A program made the translations under genes and the position numbers. A stretch of DNA of 64,000 nucleotides from Amoebophrya sp. A120 (lineage: Eukaryota > Sar > Dinophyceae > Syndiniales > Amoebophryaceae): NCBI GenBank assembly GCA_905178155.1, contig CAJINV010000004.1, positions 1,364,881 through 1,428,880 on the forward strand. The letters are read 5' to 3'. Shown piece by piece: positions 43,999 to 56,968 of the stretch (the first letter of the stretch is position 1; every line of letters begins with the position of its first letter). Below the pieces are notes generated by a model, which had not been told where the DNA came from, did not search any database, and saw only the letters and a program-made list of their open reading frames with translations.

Positions 43999-44590
43999 GT
44001 TTTTTTTTCCTGCTGAAACAACCCGATTTTTTCGGTATTATATCGGCTGTTTTTTTGGTGCTCAGCAACTTTCCCTTTCGACGACAGAAAAGGTGACAAT
44101 TCTGTGGTTCACGAAGGAACTGCATGCTGTATGCAGTGCAACAAAATCCAAACCGGTGCACAATGTTAATTATAGCCTAGTTTTAGAATGGTAGATGCAA
44201 ATCTTGGTAGCTAAAAGCCCGCGGTTTTTTTTGCAAAAGGCAAAAGAATCTTCAAACGGCGGTAGCCAGATCGGCCGAAAATTCCTAGCCAACCTGTGAG
44301 TAGCCAAAATGTGAACGGTAACATCATCGGAAGAACACAAAGATGGAGTCGAATCCTCTACACTTCAACTTCTTTTGTCGTTTGGTAAGTAAATCTACAC
44401 CGTGAAAACTTCTCTCTACGAGAAGGCACAGAAAGACGAAACGCGATGAGCGAGTGCAGTCCTTGTCTGCTGTTGTTTTCCTGGCGAAAAAACATTATTT
44501 GGCAGAACAAGGACGCTGGACTCGTCTTGAGTATTTCTATACTGGTAAAAAGTACATTCTTGAATATGGACAAGACGCATAATTTTTTCG
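43999..44590. other. No supported gene
   Basis: AT-rich spacer after gene B and before the tandem duplication. No motif or repeat end was recognised. Confidence 0.4.
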
Positions 44591-44599
44591 CTCAATTTG

Positions 44600-46660
44600 C
44601 AACTGCAGCCGCGTTTTTACTGCGTTTCTTGCGCGGCCTCCTCGTGTCACCCACTTCTGAATGTGCGGTCGGAACATTTCTCAGGGCGGCTGCGCACTCT
44701 GGCGGTATCTCTATCCCTGTCCTTACGGAGTCGTATATTACAATGCAAGCCATTCGTTTCTTCCTTCTCGAGCAGCAACATTCTGGCAAGAAGGATTGCG
44801 TCAAAAGTTCCATGTCGTCCTGTGGCGTAACAGGCAGTACGCAGAACTACTGCAAGTCGGAACCGTGCTGAAGTGCTGCCCTCGTGGAACCTGTTTGCTT
44901 GTAATGTATGTTGGTGTTTCCGAGCTGCAATGGTTGAGGTCGGTTGCGTACTACTTGCGTTTGTACAAAATGAAGTTATAGACACTGAACTACTGAAGAG
45001 ACGTTGTAGTGCTTCTGTCTGAATCCGTTCGTCCATCGTCCTCACTCAACTTCGGCTCTGGGTGCGAAAAATCTCGGTAACAAGCAACCAAATTGATTTT
45101 TCTGTCGTGCGTTGCAAGTGCAAGAAGTTCGGTTCTTCGTGCGAGAAAAATGACGTTTTTTGTTTGCGTGCGTGCTGAATAGAATTACGGGTACGGTGGC
45201 GTTATGCTGTTGATACTACAGCAGGTCTGAAAGCTTTGCTCAGATTGACTAATCGATCGACTAGAAAACAACAGGCAACCTTCAACCTCAACACATGACA
45301 AACAAAATTCATCCTTTTCTTCTTTTTTGCCTCGTCCCCGGACAGAAGTTTTTTTCCTTATCGCCCATCCCATTCCCAACTTGTAGTTGAAGTCTTATAT
45401 TAGTTTTGTTCCTTCCGGAATTCCCCTTTCTGTATCTGAAAACGCAAAGCATCGAGGTCGTGCGAGATGGGGGCAGTGTTGGGCAAGTGGGAAGACGAAG
45501 AGCCCGTCTTCGATGTGCTGATGCCTCTCGCTGTGCCAGTGCCTCCGGACGATGATCATGAAATGTATGAGTCACGATGGTACTCTCCTGCATTACCACT
45601 GGGGGATTTGCCGAGATTGCTCTTCAATTCGGTGATAACCGTTTCTGTGCGAAGGACACTGAAATAGCATGATCTGGAGTTGCGCAATTCCTCAGAATTA
45701 TGTTTCTGACCATCCAACAGGTGACTTTCAACTTTAACAACCGAAGCAGTGGGTATGTGATGCTTGTGAGCAACTGCAGCAGACGAGACGCAGGTGCGGA
45801 TGGTTCCCTGCGCGAATCCCTTATGTCACCCACTTTTGAACGTGCGGAACAATTCTGAGAGCGGCGTCACGCTCTATCGGTTTCTCTTTATGAGTCTGTT
45901 TACACAGTAGACTCGTACTTATTTTACGCAAGCTATTCGGTTCTTTCTCGTCGAGCAACAGCATTCGGGCAAGAAGCATTTCGCAAAAGTTGCATGCAGT
46001 TCTGTGGCGCAATAGGCAGTACGAAGAACTACTCTAAAAATCGGAATCGTGCTAGAGCGCCGCCCTCGATGCATCGTAGTAGAGCCACCTGTTTGCTCGT
46101 TGCCGTTTCCGAGGTGCAATGGTTGAGGTCGGTTACGTTCTACTTGCGTGCATCGTACAAAATGTAATACAAGCACTGAACTTCTTGCTCTTCGTACTCA
46201 TGTGATACTGAAGAGGCGTTATCGTCGTGCTTCTGGCTGAAAAATACGTTCGTCCATCGTGCCAACTCAACTCCGGCTGTGGCTGCGAAAAATCTTAGAA
46301 GGAACAAAGCCGTGGCAAATTGCAAGAAGGTCGGTTCTACTTCTTCGTGCGAAAGAAATAAACGTTTCTTGTTTGCGGACATTCTTAGACAATGGAATAC
46401 GGAGGCGATATGTGGTCACCACAGCAGGTCTGAAACTGAAAGCTACGCTTAGAATAACCAAGAGCAACAGGCAACAACCGACCCCTGCCAGACGAGATCA
46501 ACCCATTTTTTTGACCCGACGTCCCCGCACTGGAGTTTTTCTCATTTTCTTCCCGTTACATTGAGTAAACTAAACCTACCTCATTCGAGCCGAAAATTCA
46601 TTTGTTCTCTGTGGAATTAATCCGTTTCTGGAAACGCAAAGCAACGTCGAGGTCGTACGA
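44600..46660. repeat. Diverged tandem duplication, two copies of about 0.85 kb
   Basis: Copy 1 (about 44600-45470) and copy 2 (about 45775-46665) align along their length. Examples are TGTCACCCACTTCTGAA with TGTCACCCACTTTTGAA, GTTTCTTCCTTCTCGAGCAG with GTTCTTTCTCGTCGAGCAAC, and the region before each start codon (ACGCAAAGCATCGAGGTCGT with CGCAAAGCAACGTCGAGGTC). Each copy ends at an ATG that begins an MG-start protein. Small indels and many substitutions show it is not recent. Confidence 0.85.
45467..45833 (+). CDS. MG-start protein, possible truncated paralogue of gene C
   Basis: The ATG at 45467 begins MGAVLGKWEDEEPVFDVLMP, an N-terminus compatible with myristoylation, and continues to a stop after SVITVSVRRTLK (45667). 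A possible second exon from about 45721 reads VTFNFNNRSSGYVMLVSNCS. The upstream 0.85 kb is duplicated before gene C, so the two are likely sister genes. After the second piece the sequence enters copy 2 of the duplication, so this gene may be cut short. End uncertain. Confidence 0.4.
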
Positions 46661-46661
46661 C

Positions 46662-49002
46662 ATGGGGGGTGTTTTTTCTGTTCCTGCAGCACGACCACGC
46701 ATGGGGATTCTTTTTCCTGCTGCTACGGTGTTCGCCAGCACGACTGCACATCCCTCTTCGGTCCAAGCTGCGCCAGTACGCCAGGACGCCAAAACTACGC
46801 CTGCCGGCCAGGACGCCGAAACGCCTACGGCCGCCGGGGGCTCCTCGTTCGTGTCTGCGTCAGTCAGCGGTCCAGCTATCCATTTCGAACAGCTTCTCGT
46901 CCCCCGCGTGGGCGGTCCTCACAGCTTGCATTATGTGCCATCTACGGGAATGATTGGTCTTGCGGGTTCTTGGTTGTATTGATGGTGGATAGGTTGTATT
47001 GCACTGCCATCAAGAACGGTGCGGCTCATGGTCAATCATTCGAGATAAAAAAGAATTTCGCTTTGACCAAACTGCACGATGCAACAACGAATTCATTTCT
47101 TTCTCCTTCTCAGGCAGAGAGACGGAACGCAGAAACAGGGATGCATTGATTCCTGTAGTTGCATGAACTAGTTTTCATGACACTGCGAACTAGGATTCTA
47201 TATACTTACTGTGGACCACGATCATACCGCCGGGGCGGGAGCAGTTGTGTCACGGGATACGAACATCGTGGAGCGATCCGCCGGCAGTGACAAAGCCCCA
47301 GAAGTCTCGCCCATCGGAGATGTATGCGATTGATGAAGCCAGTACTCACAAGTTCTTCGCGCCAGAAGTAGTTCTACTGTGTTTCGAAAAAAAAGACAAG
47401 GGCCACTTTATTCGTGGCCTCTGCAGCGCCCGCGCTTGCCGTGTCAGTTGCTCTTTATATGCAGTGCAGTTCGCTATGCTACAGTGCAATTTTTCAAACT
47501 TCCCTTTGGGAGTTTAGTTTTCAATATATGCAGTGCAGAAGACGACTACGTTTGCATTTCGTTCTTGATCATTTCCTTCTGCAGTTGCTGCTGGATTCCC
47601 GCCATGATACATACCCACTGAGTGACATGATAAAGGCACAAGAATCTATTACATCTACTTCGCTCCTGGCCCCGTTCGAACGTGTGTTTTATTCATTTTC
47701 TGTGGCCATAACACTGGAAAATACATCCAGTTCACCAATTATCCCCGTTTCACCCCACAAGTGAACATCGTGGCCGCGGCGCAGCGGGTGAAAAAGATCG
47801 TCAACGTGAGCCCGAGCGTCGCGAGGTTGGACAGCGCAGAGCCGATCTTCGCGCCCAGGACGTTGGGCAGCTCAACAAACGTGGATGCTACTGCCGCTCT
47901 GGGCGGATCATCCGACGGGGGTACGACCGCCATTCAGACGTGGAAGGGCTTCAGGCCGACCGAGCCCGGGCCGACTTTAGCAGCGGGCTGGAACGTCGTG
48001 GTGGTCGACAACGTGGCGCAGAACGTAGACGCGGACATGCGATTAATTTTCGTGGATCACAGCGGTAGGAGAGTGACTTTGAGAAACGGTTTCTTTGATT
48101 CAATGGAGTCGGGTGGAAGGATTTCTATTTTCGCAAGGAGTGCATACACACCATTTCATTTTCACCTCGTAGAACATGAAACAGCAGGACAAATTTGAAT
48201 CTGTAGGGTCGTAAAAATGCGCTCAGGGGAACGAAAAGCGAAGTTTTTGTTTCTTGTTCTTGCGGGAAATACGTGTCATGTGTACTTCTAGGAAGTTGCG
48301 TTGGAATGGATATGACATCGTCCTCATCGTTCACACGACCACCCGACCTCTATAGGAAAAGAGAAAGAACCCTTCATTTCCGTTGGATATCCGAGAAGCA
48401 GATTCGGGAGTGGCAACAATTTCGCCGCTATGACGCAACTGGAGGTTCCACCGCGCTGTTTATCACCTACAAAAGATTATGCTGCGCCTGGCATGGCATT
48501 TATCTGTTTGGTGCTGCCAGACAAAGTGAGGCACTGAGTCCTCAAAAGGTATGATGTCCAAGACGAAGGTTCTTTATTGCAAGGCAGCTCAAAAGCAAAA
48601 TGCACGGCGTAGGTGGAACAATTGTTCCTGACAGATAAGTAATTACTCACTTACTTAACTTTACATGTGTTGCAGCAGCTTGACACAACTACAAGTATGT
48701 TATGCCAGTGAAAAATCGTAGTATGTTTCTCTCCCACACTCTTTCCGCCGGACGGATCGCAGTTGGCGTTGTGGGTGCGCAAGGACAGACTGCTCACCCG
48801 CGAGGACGGGGAGGTAATCCACGAAATGCAGCGGGTCCAGGCGCACCAGGAACGGGAACAGTGGTATCAGGGCCAGGCGAGCGGAGCCTTTTACGACGTG
48901 CACTTGAAGCACTCGGGTGAAGTGCTGTCTCCGGCGCCGCGGCGACAGTCGCAGAGGCTGGCGCAGGCGGGAGCCCTGTCGCTGCCGGCCGGGTCGGCGT
49001 AG
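46662..49002 (+). CDS. MG-start protein of unknown function (gene C), several exons
   Basis: The ATG at 46662 begins MGGVFSVPAARPRMGILFPA, a possible myristoylation signal, then a Pro/Ala-rich stretch with a repeated QDAKTTPAGQDAETPTA. Later coding pieces are HTAGAGAVVSRDTNIVERSA (about 47210-47323), IVAAAQRVKKIVNVSPSVAR, GTTAIQTWKGFRPTEPGPTL and AGWNVVVVDNVAQNVDADMR (47765-48110), then TLHFRWISEKQIREWQQFRR (about 48370-48440), and a final exon LALWVRKDRLLTREDGEVIH to the stop at 49000-49002. The intron between GD and VNIV fits TA...AG or GT...AA but not GT-AG. Other joins are unresolved. I do not recognise the family; the location may be a membrane face if the myristoylation signal is real. 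Confidence 0.5.
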
Positions 49003-50655
49003 ACGAGGAGGTTGGAGGGAGGGAAAGGAAGGGCAGTTTTGTTTCAGGCAGGATGGACCGGGGAAACGAAGTCTGAGCGCATAAGGAATTTTTCTTTGCA
49101 AAGTGAAGGGCAATGTTAAACATTTTGCGGCAATGAATAGTATGACAGCAACGTGAAGAACCTCGTGCACTGTCGGCTAGAATTTTCAAATTCACGAACA
49201 GACAGAGGTCAGCATCCAGGTTTTCTAGAGTACCATGCTGCGACTCTTCATCATTTTTTCGAAAGTCAATTTTTATCCATCAATGCAAGCAACCGTCATC
49301 TTTCTTTCGTACACACTCCTAATTTCTTTGAAAGCGGCACATGATCTCACCGAAGAGAAGAAGAACGCAAAGGAAATATTTTCAGCAATTTGAAACAACC
49401 TGCTACTAAACTTTTCAAATTATTTCAACGAGAGTGCAGGCAAACTGCATTCATTTTTTGAGTCCAGAAACGGATTTTCATTTTTTCGCGCAGTTTTCTG
49501 TTCATCTGTCAGCCGCTTTGCAAAAGGCTATGTCGCACCGGCGTTGCAAAAGGCGAATTTGGGCACGACCCGGTTTCTTTGTGAAGTGCGCCTTGGTGGG
49601 GGTGGTTTTTCCCGGCTTCGAGGGACGAGCCGCTGCTAGTAGTTCACATCCTTTCTATAAGTGGAGGTTGTGTCGTGAAGTTTAGTATGAGCGAGCGTGA
49701 AGATGACTTTTCTCGATGTTCTTGTGTGGTTATGGAGAAAGTTTTTTATAGTGGAAGCAGTCAGTCGGTGCAGCTGTTACAACAGCGAAAAACTAACTGC
49801 AACTTCATCCAGTAGATGTCCCAGAAGAGCCTATAAGCGTACAATACTGGTGACGAAACTGTGCTTATGAATCAATATAGTGTGAGGCAGAGTCAGTCGT
49901 AGTCGTTCTTGCACCTGCCGCGTAGAACTAGTCTCGGAAAAAGATATTCAGTGCGCAACCAAATCAAGTCGGCAGGCACTAAGACATCCGTGGCAGCGAT
50001 TTTCCGCCGGCGCATTTAAAAAATCGCAGCCGGTGTACTACTTCTCGACGTCAGAGCGTCAACGGTTTGTGCCATAATTTCAGCTAGCGCCAGTAGCCAA
50101 GTGAACGTGAAGGAACAGGAAGTGAAGCGATCGGACGGTAATTTTCCGAGTCCGGGTCGGTTCCAGCAGACTCGTTCACTTCCCAGTGGTTCTTGGGCCA
50201 CGTCTTTCGCGGTTCTACTTTTGTGGTCTATACTAGCTGGCGACCGCAAAAGTGCGGGCACTGCAAGTCCTCCGAAAGATCGTCGCGGCGACGGAAACTC
50301 AGCTCCAGCTGACAAACAGGAAGAGCGACAGGACCACAAAGCTACCTGAGCAAAGAAACCGAGCTGTCCATCGCTCCGCAAGAGCAAGCGAAGACGGTCG
50401 AGAAGCGGAAAGTAATTACACCCAAGGCCGCGGACGACGAAAGACCACACAACGCGGCTGAGCACCGGCGCTTCGTGTAGAAGTGGCTGAAGAACTTTAG
50501 ATAAGTGCAGTACTACAGACAAAAAGACACCTCTTCAGTCGCGGTCGAGCACGGGACGAGGACGGCTTTTTTACTGAAAAATTCCGGCGAAGAGAAAAGT
50601 TCGCCCGTTGCAAAGATAAACACCTCCTTCAACGGCCCGGACCGACTGCAAGATC
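49003..50655. other. No supported gene
   Basis: 1.65 kb between gene C and the antiporter. No motif, repeat or introner-like end was found. It presumably holds the antiporter's 5' region. Confidence 0.4.
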
Positions 50656-53600
50656 ATGCCGACGGAGATCGAACTGCAACCGCTGACACCGGCGGTAGAG
50701 GAGAAGGCCAGCGGCAGCACGAAGCCTTTCCTCGAGGCCTGGAGCAACGTGAGAAGAGAGCACCCGATACTGAGCAGCTTGCTCATCTTCGTACCACTGG
50801 GATTTTACGCGCACCACGCACAGCTCGCCGACTATGAATGGGGAGAGTGGCTAGTTGTTTCTAGTCCTCCACCCGGAGGTCACTGTGTTGGTCTTGTGTT
50901 AGTGTAAGTAGTACGGTTTTGCTCTGATATTTCTTATGAATGGCACATCAAATGGTAGTGGTAATTTGGATCCCATATAATTCATGTTGCATGTGGTGAC
51001 TTTCTTACCCGCCACCAGCGAGAAGTGCTTACAATTTTCTTGCGCGCTGCAGAGAGAGACTGACGGAGATGAAGCACCGGCACCGTGACAAGAAAAGCCC
51101 TTTTCTCTCTATGACTTGCTCAAACGTTACAATCTCAAACGTTACAATAGAATCTGGAATTTGTGTTGCATGATGAGCATGACAGACTCGCACAACGTTC
51201 CACCTTATGCAATACAAACTTGGCCAGATTGTAGTGGGGTTTGGGGCTCCGGAACTTGTCATGCGCAATTTCATGAGAGTTGGCTAGATCATGCAGTCTT
51301 GCATCACAGATTTCCATATTCTATTGTAACGTTTGAGATTGTAACACCTGAGCGGGTTATACTCTCAATACCGCCGCATGGATCTTCACGCTCACCTTCT
51401 TGGGGATATTGCCGCTAGCATGGTATAGAGCACTTTTTTTTCACCTTCTGCTCTTTCTCCTCCTTATGCACGACAGTATATGCAGCTTATGGCTATGTGT
51501 ATGCTTATTCCACACAACATACACGACCGCTGTTACAACTGAGAGAAGACGTTCGAGAAGTTTTTCTAAAATTTAGTGACAGCTCGTGACGAAAAATCTT
51601 CTCCACAACTTGTGTCAACGGAAAAAATTTTTTCTCAGGTTGATAGGGAAGACAACGGAGGACCTGTATCAAATGTAAAAATGTCTGGGTCTGGAAGAAT
51701 GCAACTTGTCATGCTGAATCTGAAGCATGCAAAAATCTGTGTTGCGTGATTACCAAAAGATGTCCACTTTTGACCAGTTCGACAGGGAGTTTCTCATGCA
51801 GGATAGGCATGATAGAGATAGACACCTCACAGCGTTTGTCATGCTAGGTGTTGCATTCCAGGCCTCATGGGTCATGGAAGAACAGCATCACAAATCTTGC
51901 ATTCTTCCAGACCCAGACATTTTTGCATTTGATAACCTGGCGTCGCACACAAATCAAGTGTATCCTGGAGAAAAATAGTACTCGTGGCAGCGATAAGACT
52001 CTACGTGTTGTGATGTGCAGCGTGTGAATGCTTTCAGAATTGATTCTGCATGAGAATGAATGTACTGATCTCGTCTTGTTCAGAGGATGTACTGAGGAAG
52101 ACTCTCCATCAAACGACTAACTGTCATGATTTTATTCTAGACGAGCGAATGATTTCTCCAGGATACAGAACTGGGCGGGTTGGTCAACGCAACCTTTGGA
52201 AACGTCGTGGAAATGCTTTTGTGTATAGATCCTTCTTTGGTTTTCTGTTTTTAGAAGTTTTATTGCAGGGGAGCTCGGCGTGTGCGTACTCTGTCATGCA
52301 ATCACTATAACGCATGGGCATGAAGGCTAAAAATGTTTGCCTTTGCTCGCACGACGTCATCACTAGCACTACAGGCTGCAGCGGCATAATACACGGCGAA
52401 ATAACGGTGGTGCAGTGCACCTTGCTGGGGTCGATTTTGTCCAACCTGCTGCTGGTGATGGGCACGAGTTTCGTCTACGGCGGCTACTACCACAAGCGAC
52501 AGTTTTTCAATCAAGAGGGCGCAAAAGTCCAATCGTCGCTCCTGCTGCTGGCTTTGCTCACCCTGGCGCTGCCAATGATGTACTCGACACTGTCCAGCGA
52601 GGACACCACGTCTTATGCAAATGGAGATATTTGAAAGAGTGAAGAGCACTCGGCTAAGTAGTCGAAGCAGGCATGATGAGGAACCTCTTGCACGGTGGCA
52701 TGCGTCGAGAAGAGCAGAAAATTTGCTTGAGCTGCATGTTCATCGCTGGCAACACCAAACCTTGATTGTGTGGTGCGCTTGAGTACAAGAAGCTCACCTA
52801 CTAGCGGGACATGGACTACACTCTTTTACTTTTTGCAGTTTCATACCTTCGAAAAGGAAGTTTTGTCGATGTCGAGGCAGGGCAGCATTCTTATGCTCGG
52901 CGTTTACGTGCAGTATTCTATGTGTTTATGCTTTTATTTTGGAATACATAGCCGGCGGGAGCAGCATGATGGAGGTTTTTTGCGCTTTTTCCATTTGCAG
53001 CACCATCCTGACAGAAAGGCAAAACCGTATATTTTACAGGTACTTATACTTCCAGATAATATCACACCAAGAGCTCTTCGAAGGAGGCGATGATGATTAT
53101 GGAATGACGATGATCATCACATGTTTTTGTGACGGCTCTGGATTTGTCATGGTGCTAATGCAGGGGTTTGTGTCCTAACCCTAAGGTACTAAAAGTAAGT
53201 GTGAAAAAAAGCAACATACAGCATGCGCGAACTTATTTTTCTGATGCACAGGAGCGCCATGATTTAGAATTTTGCAAATTTTGTACTTCAATTGGAGATG
53301 CGAGCACGAAGAGGAACTTGCACAGTCCAGAAGCGGTGCTGAATCAAAACAATGTGCTCTTCGCCAACCACTTGATAAAACCGAAGAAGACGAGGCTGAC
53401 TTTGGATTTTGGGGCGCCATATCGCTCCTCGGGGTAGCGACCGTAGTGACCGCGATGCTGTCCGACTACTTGATACAGAGCATAGAACCGGCCGTGCTGT
53501 CCTTCGGGACGAGTAAGGAATTCATAGGTACAGTTTTCATTTTTATTTTTTCAGCACGTACTAAAGGGTGGCGCAACCATGCTATTTTTTTTCTTTTGTA

Positions 53601-54966
53601 CGGCCATGATGTATGTTGACCTCAATAAACATAAACAGGTATCATAATACTTCCTATAATCGGAAACGCAGCGGAGCATTATGCTGGAAAAAACAAAGGG
53701 GAGTTACGTTTTTCTTGATAGCTAAGTTTCTTCGCGATGCATTATGAAGGGTGTAGTAGTATTTCGTACTTTTCTTGCTTACAATACTCTTGCTCGTCGT
53801 TGACCTGTCGTCACTTGAGGTCGGTGAACCAGCAAGACTAGAAATGAAACACCGAGAAGTAGATCATGCGTTGTCATAATTCCCTCTTTGCCCCCCCTCT
53901 CCATACCGGCTACACCGCAATCGTAATGGCCGGGAAGAACAAAATGGATCTGATATCAAAGTGAAAAATGCCCCCACCCCCAAACTTCGGAGCATTTGTA
54001 TTGCAAACCTTTCTAAATGAAACATTCGCTCTCTTGCATCTATCAGCATCACAGATTTCCAATCGTGAATAGCAAAAAGTTGTATTGCAAAAGACCCCAG
54101 CTGCAAGAGCGGCGCTTGTCATGCAAGTGACGCAATACACGCCTAGACTCTACTGCATCAGAAAGATTCATACTTCTTTCATGCATGACAAAAAGTTTTC
54201 ATCTGGAAACTTCGCATCACAAATTTTTGCGACTTTGGGGGCGGGAGCATTTTTCACTGTAATATCTGAGTCTCGGCGTTGCGGTCGGGTCCGGGTGCCA
54301 AATGATGCTGCTCGTGACGCCCCTGAGCGTGCTTGCCGGGTGGTTTGCAGACCAGCCCATGTCGCTCAATTTCCATCCTTTTTTATCAACGTGATCTTTA
54401 TTCTAGGGAGTGGTCTTTTGATGCTGCTCTGCGTGAGGACAAGCATGTCCTGCTGGTTGAATTTTTTTTATGCGGCGTAATTTTTTTGCGCGGTGTGCAT
54501 GTTGGTAGGAGACACGCACCGGGCTGTGTAGTCGACGAACTTGCAGGAGAATGGCATAGCACTAGAAGACCACGAGAAGTTTTGCTTTCCATATTTTCAA
54601 GTTGCCGTGCTGCTGCTCTCGGTTCTGATCGTAAACACCATATTAGCGAACGGGGAGACAAATTGGTACAGGGTACTACATACGTTGATATGATATATAA
54701 TTGCATGACGAGGGCGTTGCAGCTGAAAGAAAGCAGTGCTTATATTTCTGATCCCGTCACTGTCACTCGGAAAGAAATTTGGAACAGTTTTTTTCCAACA
54801 CCAAGCCCCCGTCATCTTACTTCACAACAGGCTCGAGGGGGTTATGTTGCTGAACGCGTATCTTTTTATTAGCATGATGTATTTTTGCGAGACGCCGGAA
54901 TCCGCAGATAAGGTCTACGAGGACGTGCGGCATCATAGCGCACCGGGGGCAGTCACCTCCGGGTAG
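50656..54966 (+). CDS. CAX: Ca2+/H+ antiporter, CAX family
   Basis: CAX proteins exchange Ca2+ for H+ at vacuolar-type membranes and lower cytosolic Ca2+. The start at 50656 gives MPTEIELQPLTPAVEEKASG with a first membrane segment (PILSSLLIFVPLGFYAHHAQ). Then come NTAAWIFTLTFLGILPLAW, LIGKTTEDLASHTNQ, the first alpha-repeat LGGLVNATFGNVVEML, GEITVVQCTLLGSILSNLLL, SSLLLLALLTLALPMMYSTL, SMSRQGSILMLGVYVQY, the acidic loop HQELFEGGDDDYG, AISLLGVATVVTAMLSDYLI, the second alpha-repeat IIILPIIGNAAEHYAG, TAIVMAGKNKMDLSLGVAVG, LSVLAGWFADQPMSLNFHPF, FQVAVLLLSVLIVNTILANG and LEGVMLLNAYLFISMMYF. The stop is at 54964. Three introner-like elements with duplications lie in it, plus one insert without a clear duplication at 51961. 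Other introns look GT-AG. Some exon edges (52210-52400, 52620-52860) are not fixed. Confidence 0.94.
51110..51361. mobile_element. Introner-like element, family 4, in CAX
   Basis: Starts TATGACTTGCTCAAACGTTA, ends TAACACCTGAGCGGGTTATA, with inner arms CAATCTCAAACGTTACAATA inverted. CTCTC is duplicated. Same family and genomic orientation as 13217, which lies in a minus-strand gene. Confidence 0.95.
51667..51934. mobile_element. Introner-like element, family 1, in CAX
   Basis: Ends TATCAAATGTAAAAATGTCT and the inverse, with ACCTG duplicated. Removal joins GKTTEDL to ASHTNQ, matching the CAX pattern. Confidence 0.96.
51961..52165. repeat. Introner-like insert with short inverted ends in CAX
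   Basis: Ends TATCCTGGAGAAA and TTTCTCCAGGATA are exact inverses and follow the TAT/ATA rule, but the flanks (AAGTG and CAGAA) do not match. The next exon must resume at or near LGGLVNATFGN; a GT-AG reading would break the frame. Confidence 0.65.
53954..54264. mobile_element. Introner-like element, family 3 variant, in CAX
   Basis: Starts TATCAAAGTGAAAAATGCCC and ends GGAGCATTTTTCACTGTAATA, with TCTGA duplicated. Removal joins GKNKMDL to SLGVAVGSG. Confidence 0.94.
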
Positions 54967-56968
54967 GAGCAAAACAAGGTGGGGAGGAAAAAAGGCGAAA
55001 TAAAACCTAATGAAAATAAACCACTTTGAGGACGTAGAAAGTACAAGTGGTAGTTCCCTCACGTGATGATATTAGCCATCACGGATCGAAAAGACAAGCC
55101 ATTGCAACATCAATCCGTAGAGCAGATTTGCTCGAAGCAAGGCTACAAGGCAGATTTTCACTTTTTCAATTACCATTTCACAGCAAACGACAAAGAGAAG
55201 ACTCTTAATTTCAATCCGTATTATATCATAGGTATTAGCAAACGCTGCAATAGCTTGTGGTGCCCTAGCGTACTGTGCGCCACAATAAGCAGCGGTATTC
55301 AATAATTATCCGTATTAGTAACATCAACCAAGAGTTAGAGTTTGCGAAATGCAAAAAAGTCACTTTTTCGGTGGCTAGTAAATCTAACGAAATTTTGTAT
55401 GCTACTTCTAAGTGGCAGTTCCATTTTCCAATCAAAAAATGCAACCTCCGTGGGCAAGAGCACGCAATTGCGGGGAGGTATTCATCTTGAGAGACGGCGG
55501 CCTCTGGAAAATACTACACTTATAGGATGTTATTCGATTATAACGCAAATGCACGCGAGGAAATGCTCCCGTCTGGTTTCGCTAAAAGTAGTTATTTTCT
55601 ACTGCTTTTCGTCTACTACAAATGTACCCTATTCTTCGATTGTTAGCTGCAGCTGATAATCGTCTTCTATGATAAGAGAATACAGAATTTGAACTAGTTG
55701 TGCAAATTTGAGAAATCGAAACGCCGCCCTATGTACCTGTAAATAACTTTCGGTGATGCTATGGTTCTAGATGATTCAGTATTTTCAACATCGAGAGGAA
55801 AATATTATGCAAAAACTCTTGTGCTGCGGCTCTTCGTACGATTTTATACATCATTCTGGTATTATAGCGACGTGCTAGGAGCTACTATCTGAAATTAAGA
55901 GAAGGGATCATCAGAAATGAACTTTTGCGCACATCACTTCGTCCAAATTGTAAATCTTTTTCGCTACTATGAGAGGCGAAGATATTAGCGAGGAAAGAAT
56001 GCGCGCTGCTTGTAGCAAGAGCGTCTTGCCTTTTTGTACAAGAAGAATCAAGCAGATCGTTTCGCGTCGAGTTTTCGTCGTCAAGGAAACTGGGTGTCGG
56101 TTTCGTCAGTGAGCCGGGAAGAAGATGCATCTTTGCTTCAGTTTCGTTGTTCAAATGAATACAGTTGTGAGACAGCATCTAAATCTATCACTACTGGAAG
56201 AACTGGCATCGAATTAAAGAACCCAAGAACTCCTACATGATAGATCGCAGCAGCTATTTTGCAGGGAGAGCGAGAGAGATGCATCCATTTTCCGCAGATC
56301 TACGCAATATTCCTAGTGATGTATGCAGCTTTGACGTCTTCGGTAGTATCTGGCTGTGTCGAAACTCCATGTTATTTTGAGCGGTGCAAAGATCGCTAGA
56401 AACCTCGACCACCTGCTCGATTACACTCAAAATTCTTGGCCACACATTTTTTCTCTTCTCTTTACAATGATTGTCATCCCCAGCCTTAGTTGTTTTACCA
56501 CAGCTCGTCGTGAATTGATTCTCGGCTTTAGGTCCTTCTGTAGTTTGCAGTCGTAGATGTTGCGGTCCTGCTGCTTAAAAATTTTTAGCAAATGTAGCCG
56601 ACAAGGACAAGAAGCAGAAGCTAGTAGGGTCACCTTGTCTACTACTGTGCGTGAACAACCTTCGACCTGGAAATTGTTTTCCTCAAATCCTTAGTTTTTT
56701 TTTGGCCGGGCTAGGGTACTAGTTTTGGACCGGCTGGGTACAACTTGATATCCAAAGAAGGAACTTCTCTGGGAAAACATTCCTTTATTTTGTCATTCTG
56801 TCATGGGACCCTCAACCTTTTGATACTGTTGGACAACGGACAGCCAAAAAATTTGTGGGTTGTTCTGCAACGAGAAATATTAAATCGGACCATAACTGAA
56901 TTTATCGATTTTCCCGCCTCCCACTCAATTATCATCCCCCGCTTGTCCTAAAAACAAAAAAGAAAAAC
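54967..56968. other. No supported gene
   Basis: 2 kb, AT-rich, between the antiporter and the PHD gene. Short frames on both strands show no motif. No repeat was recognised. Confidence 0.4.
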
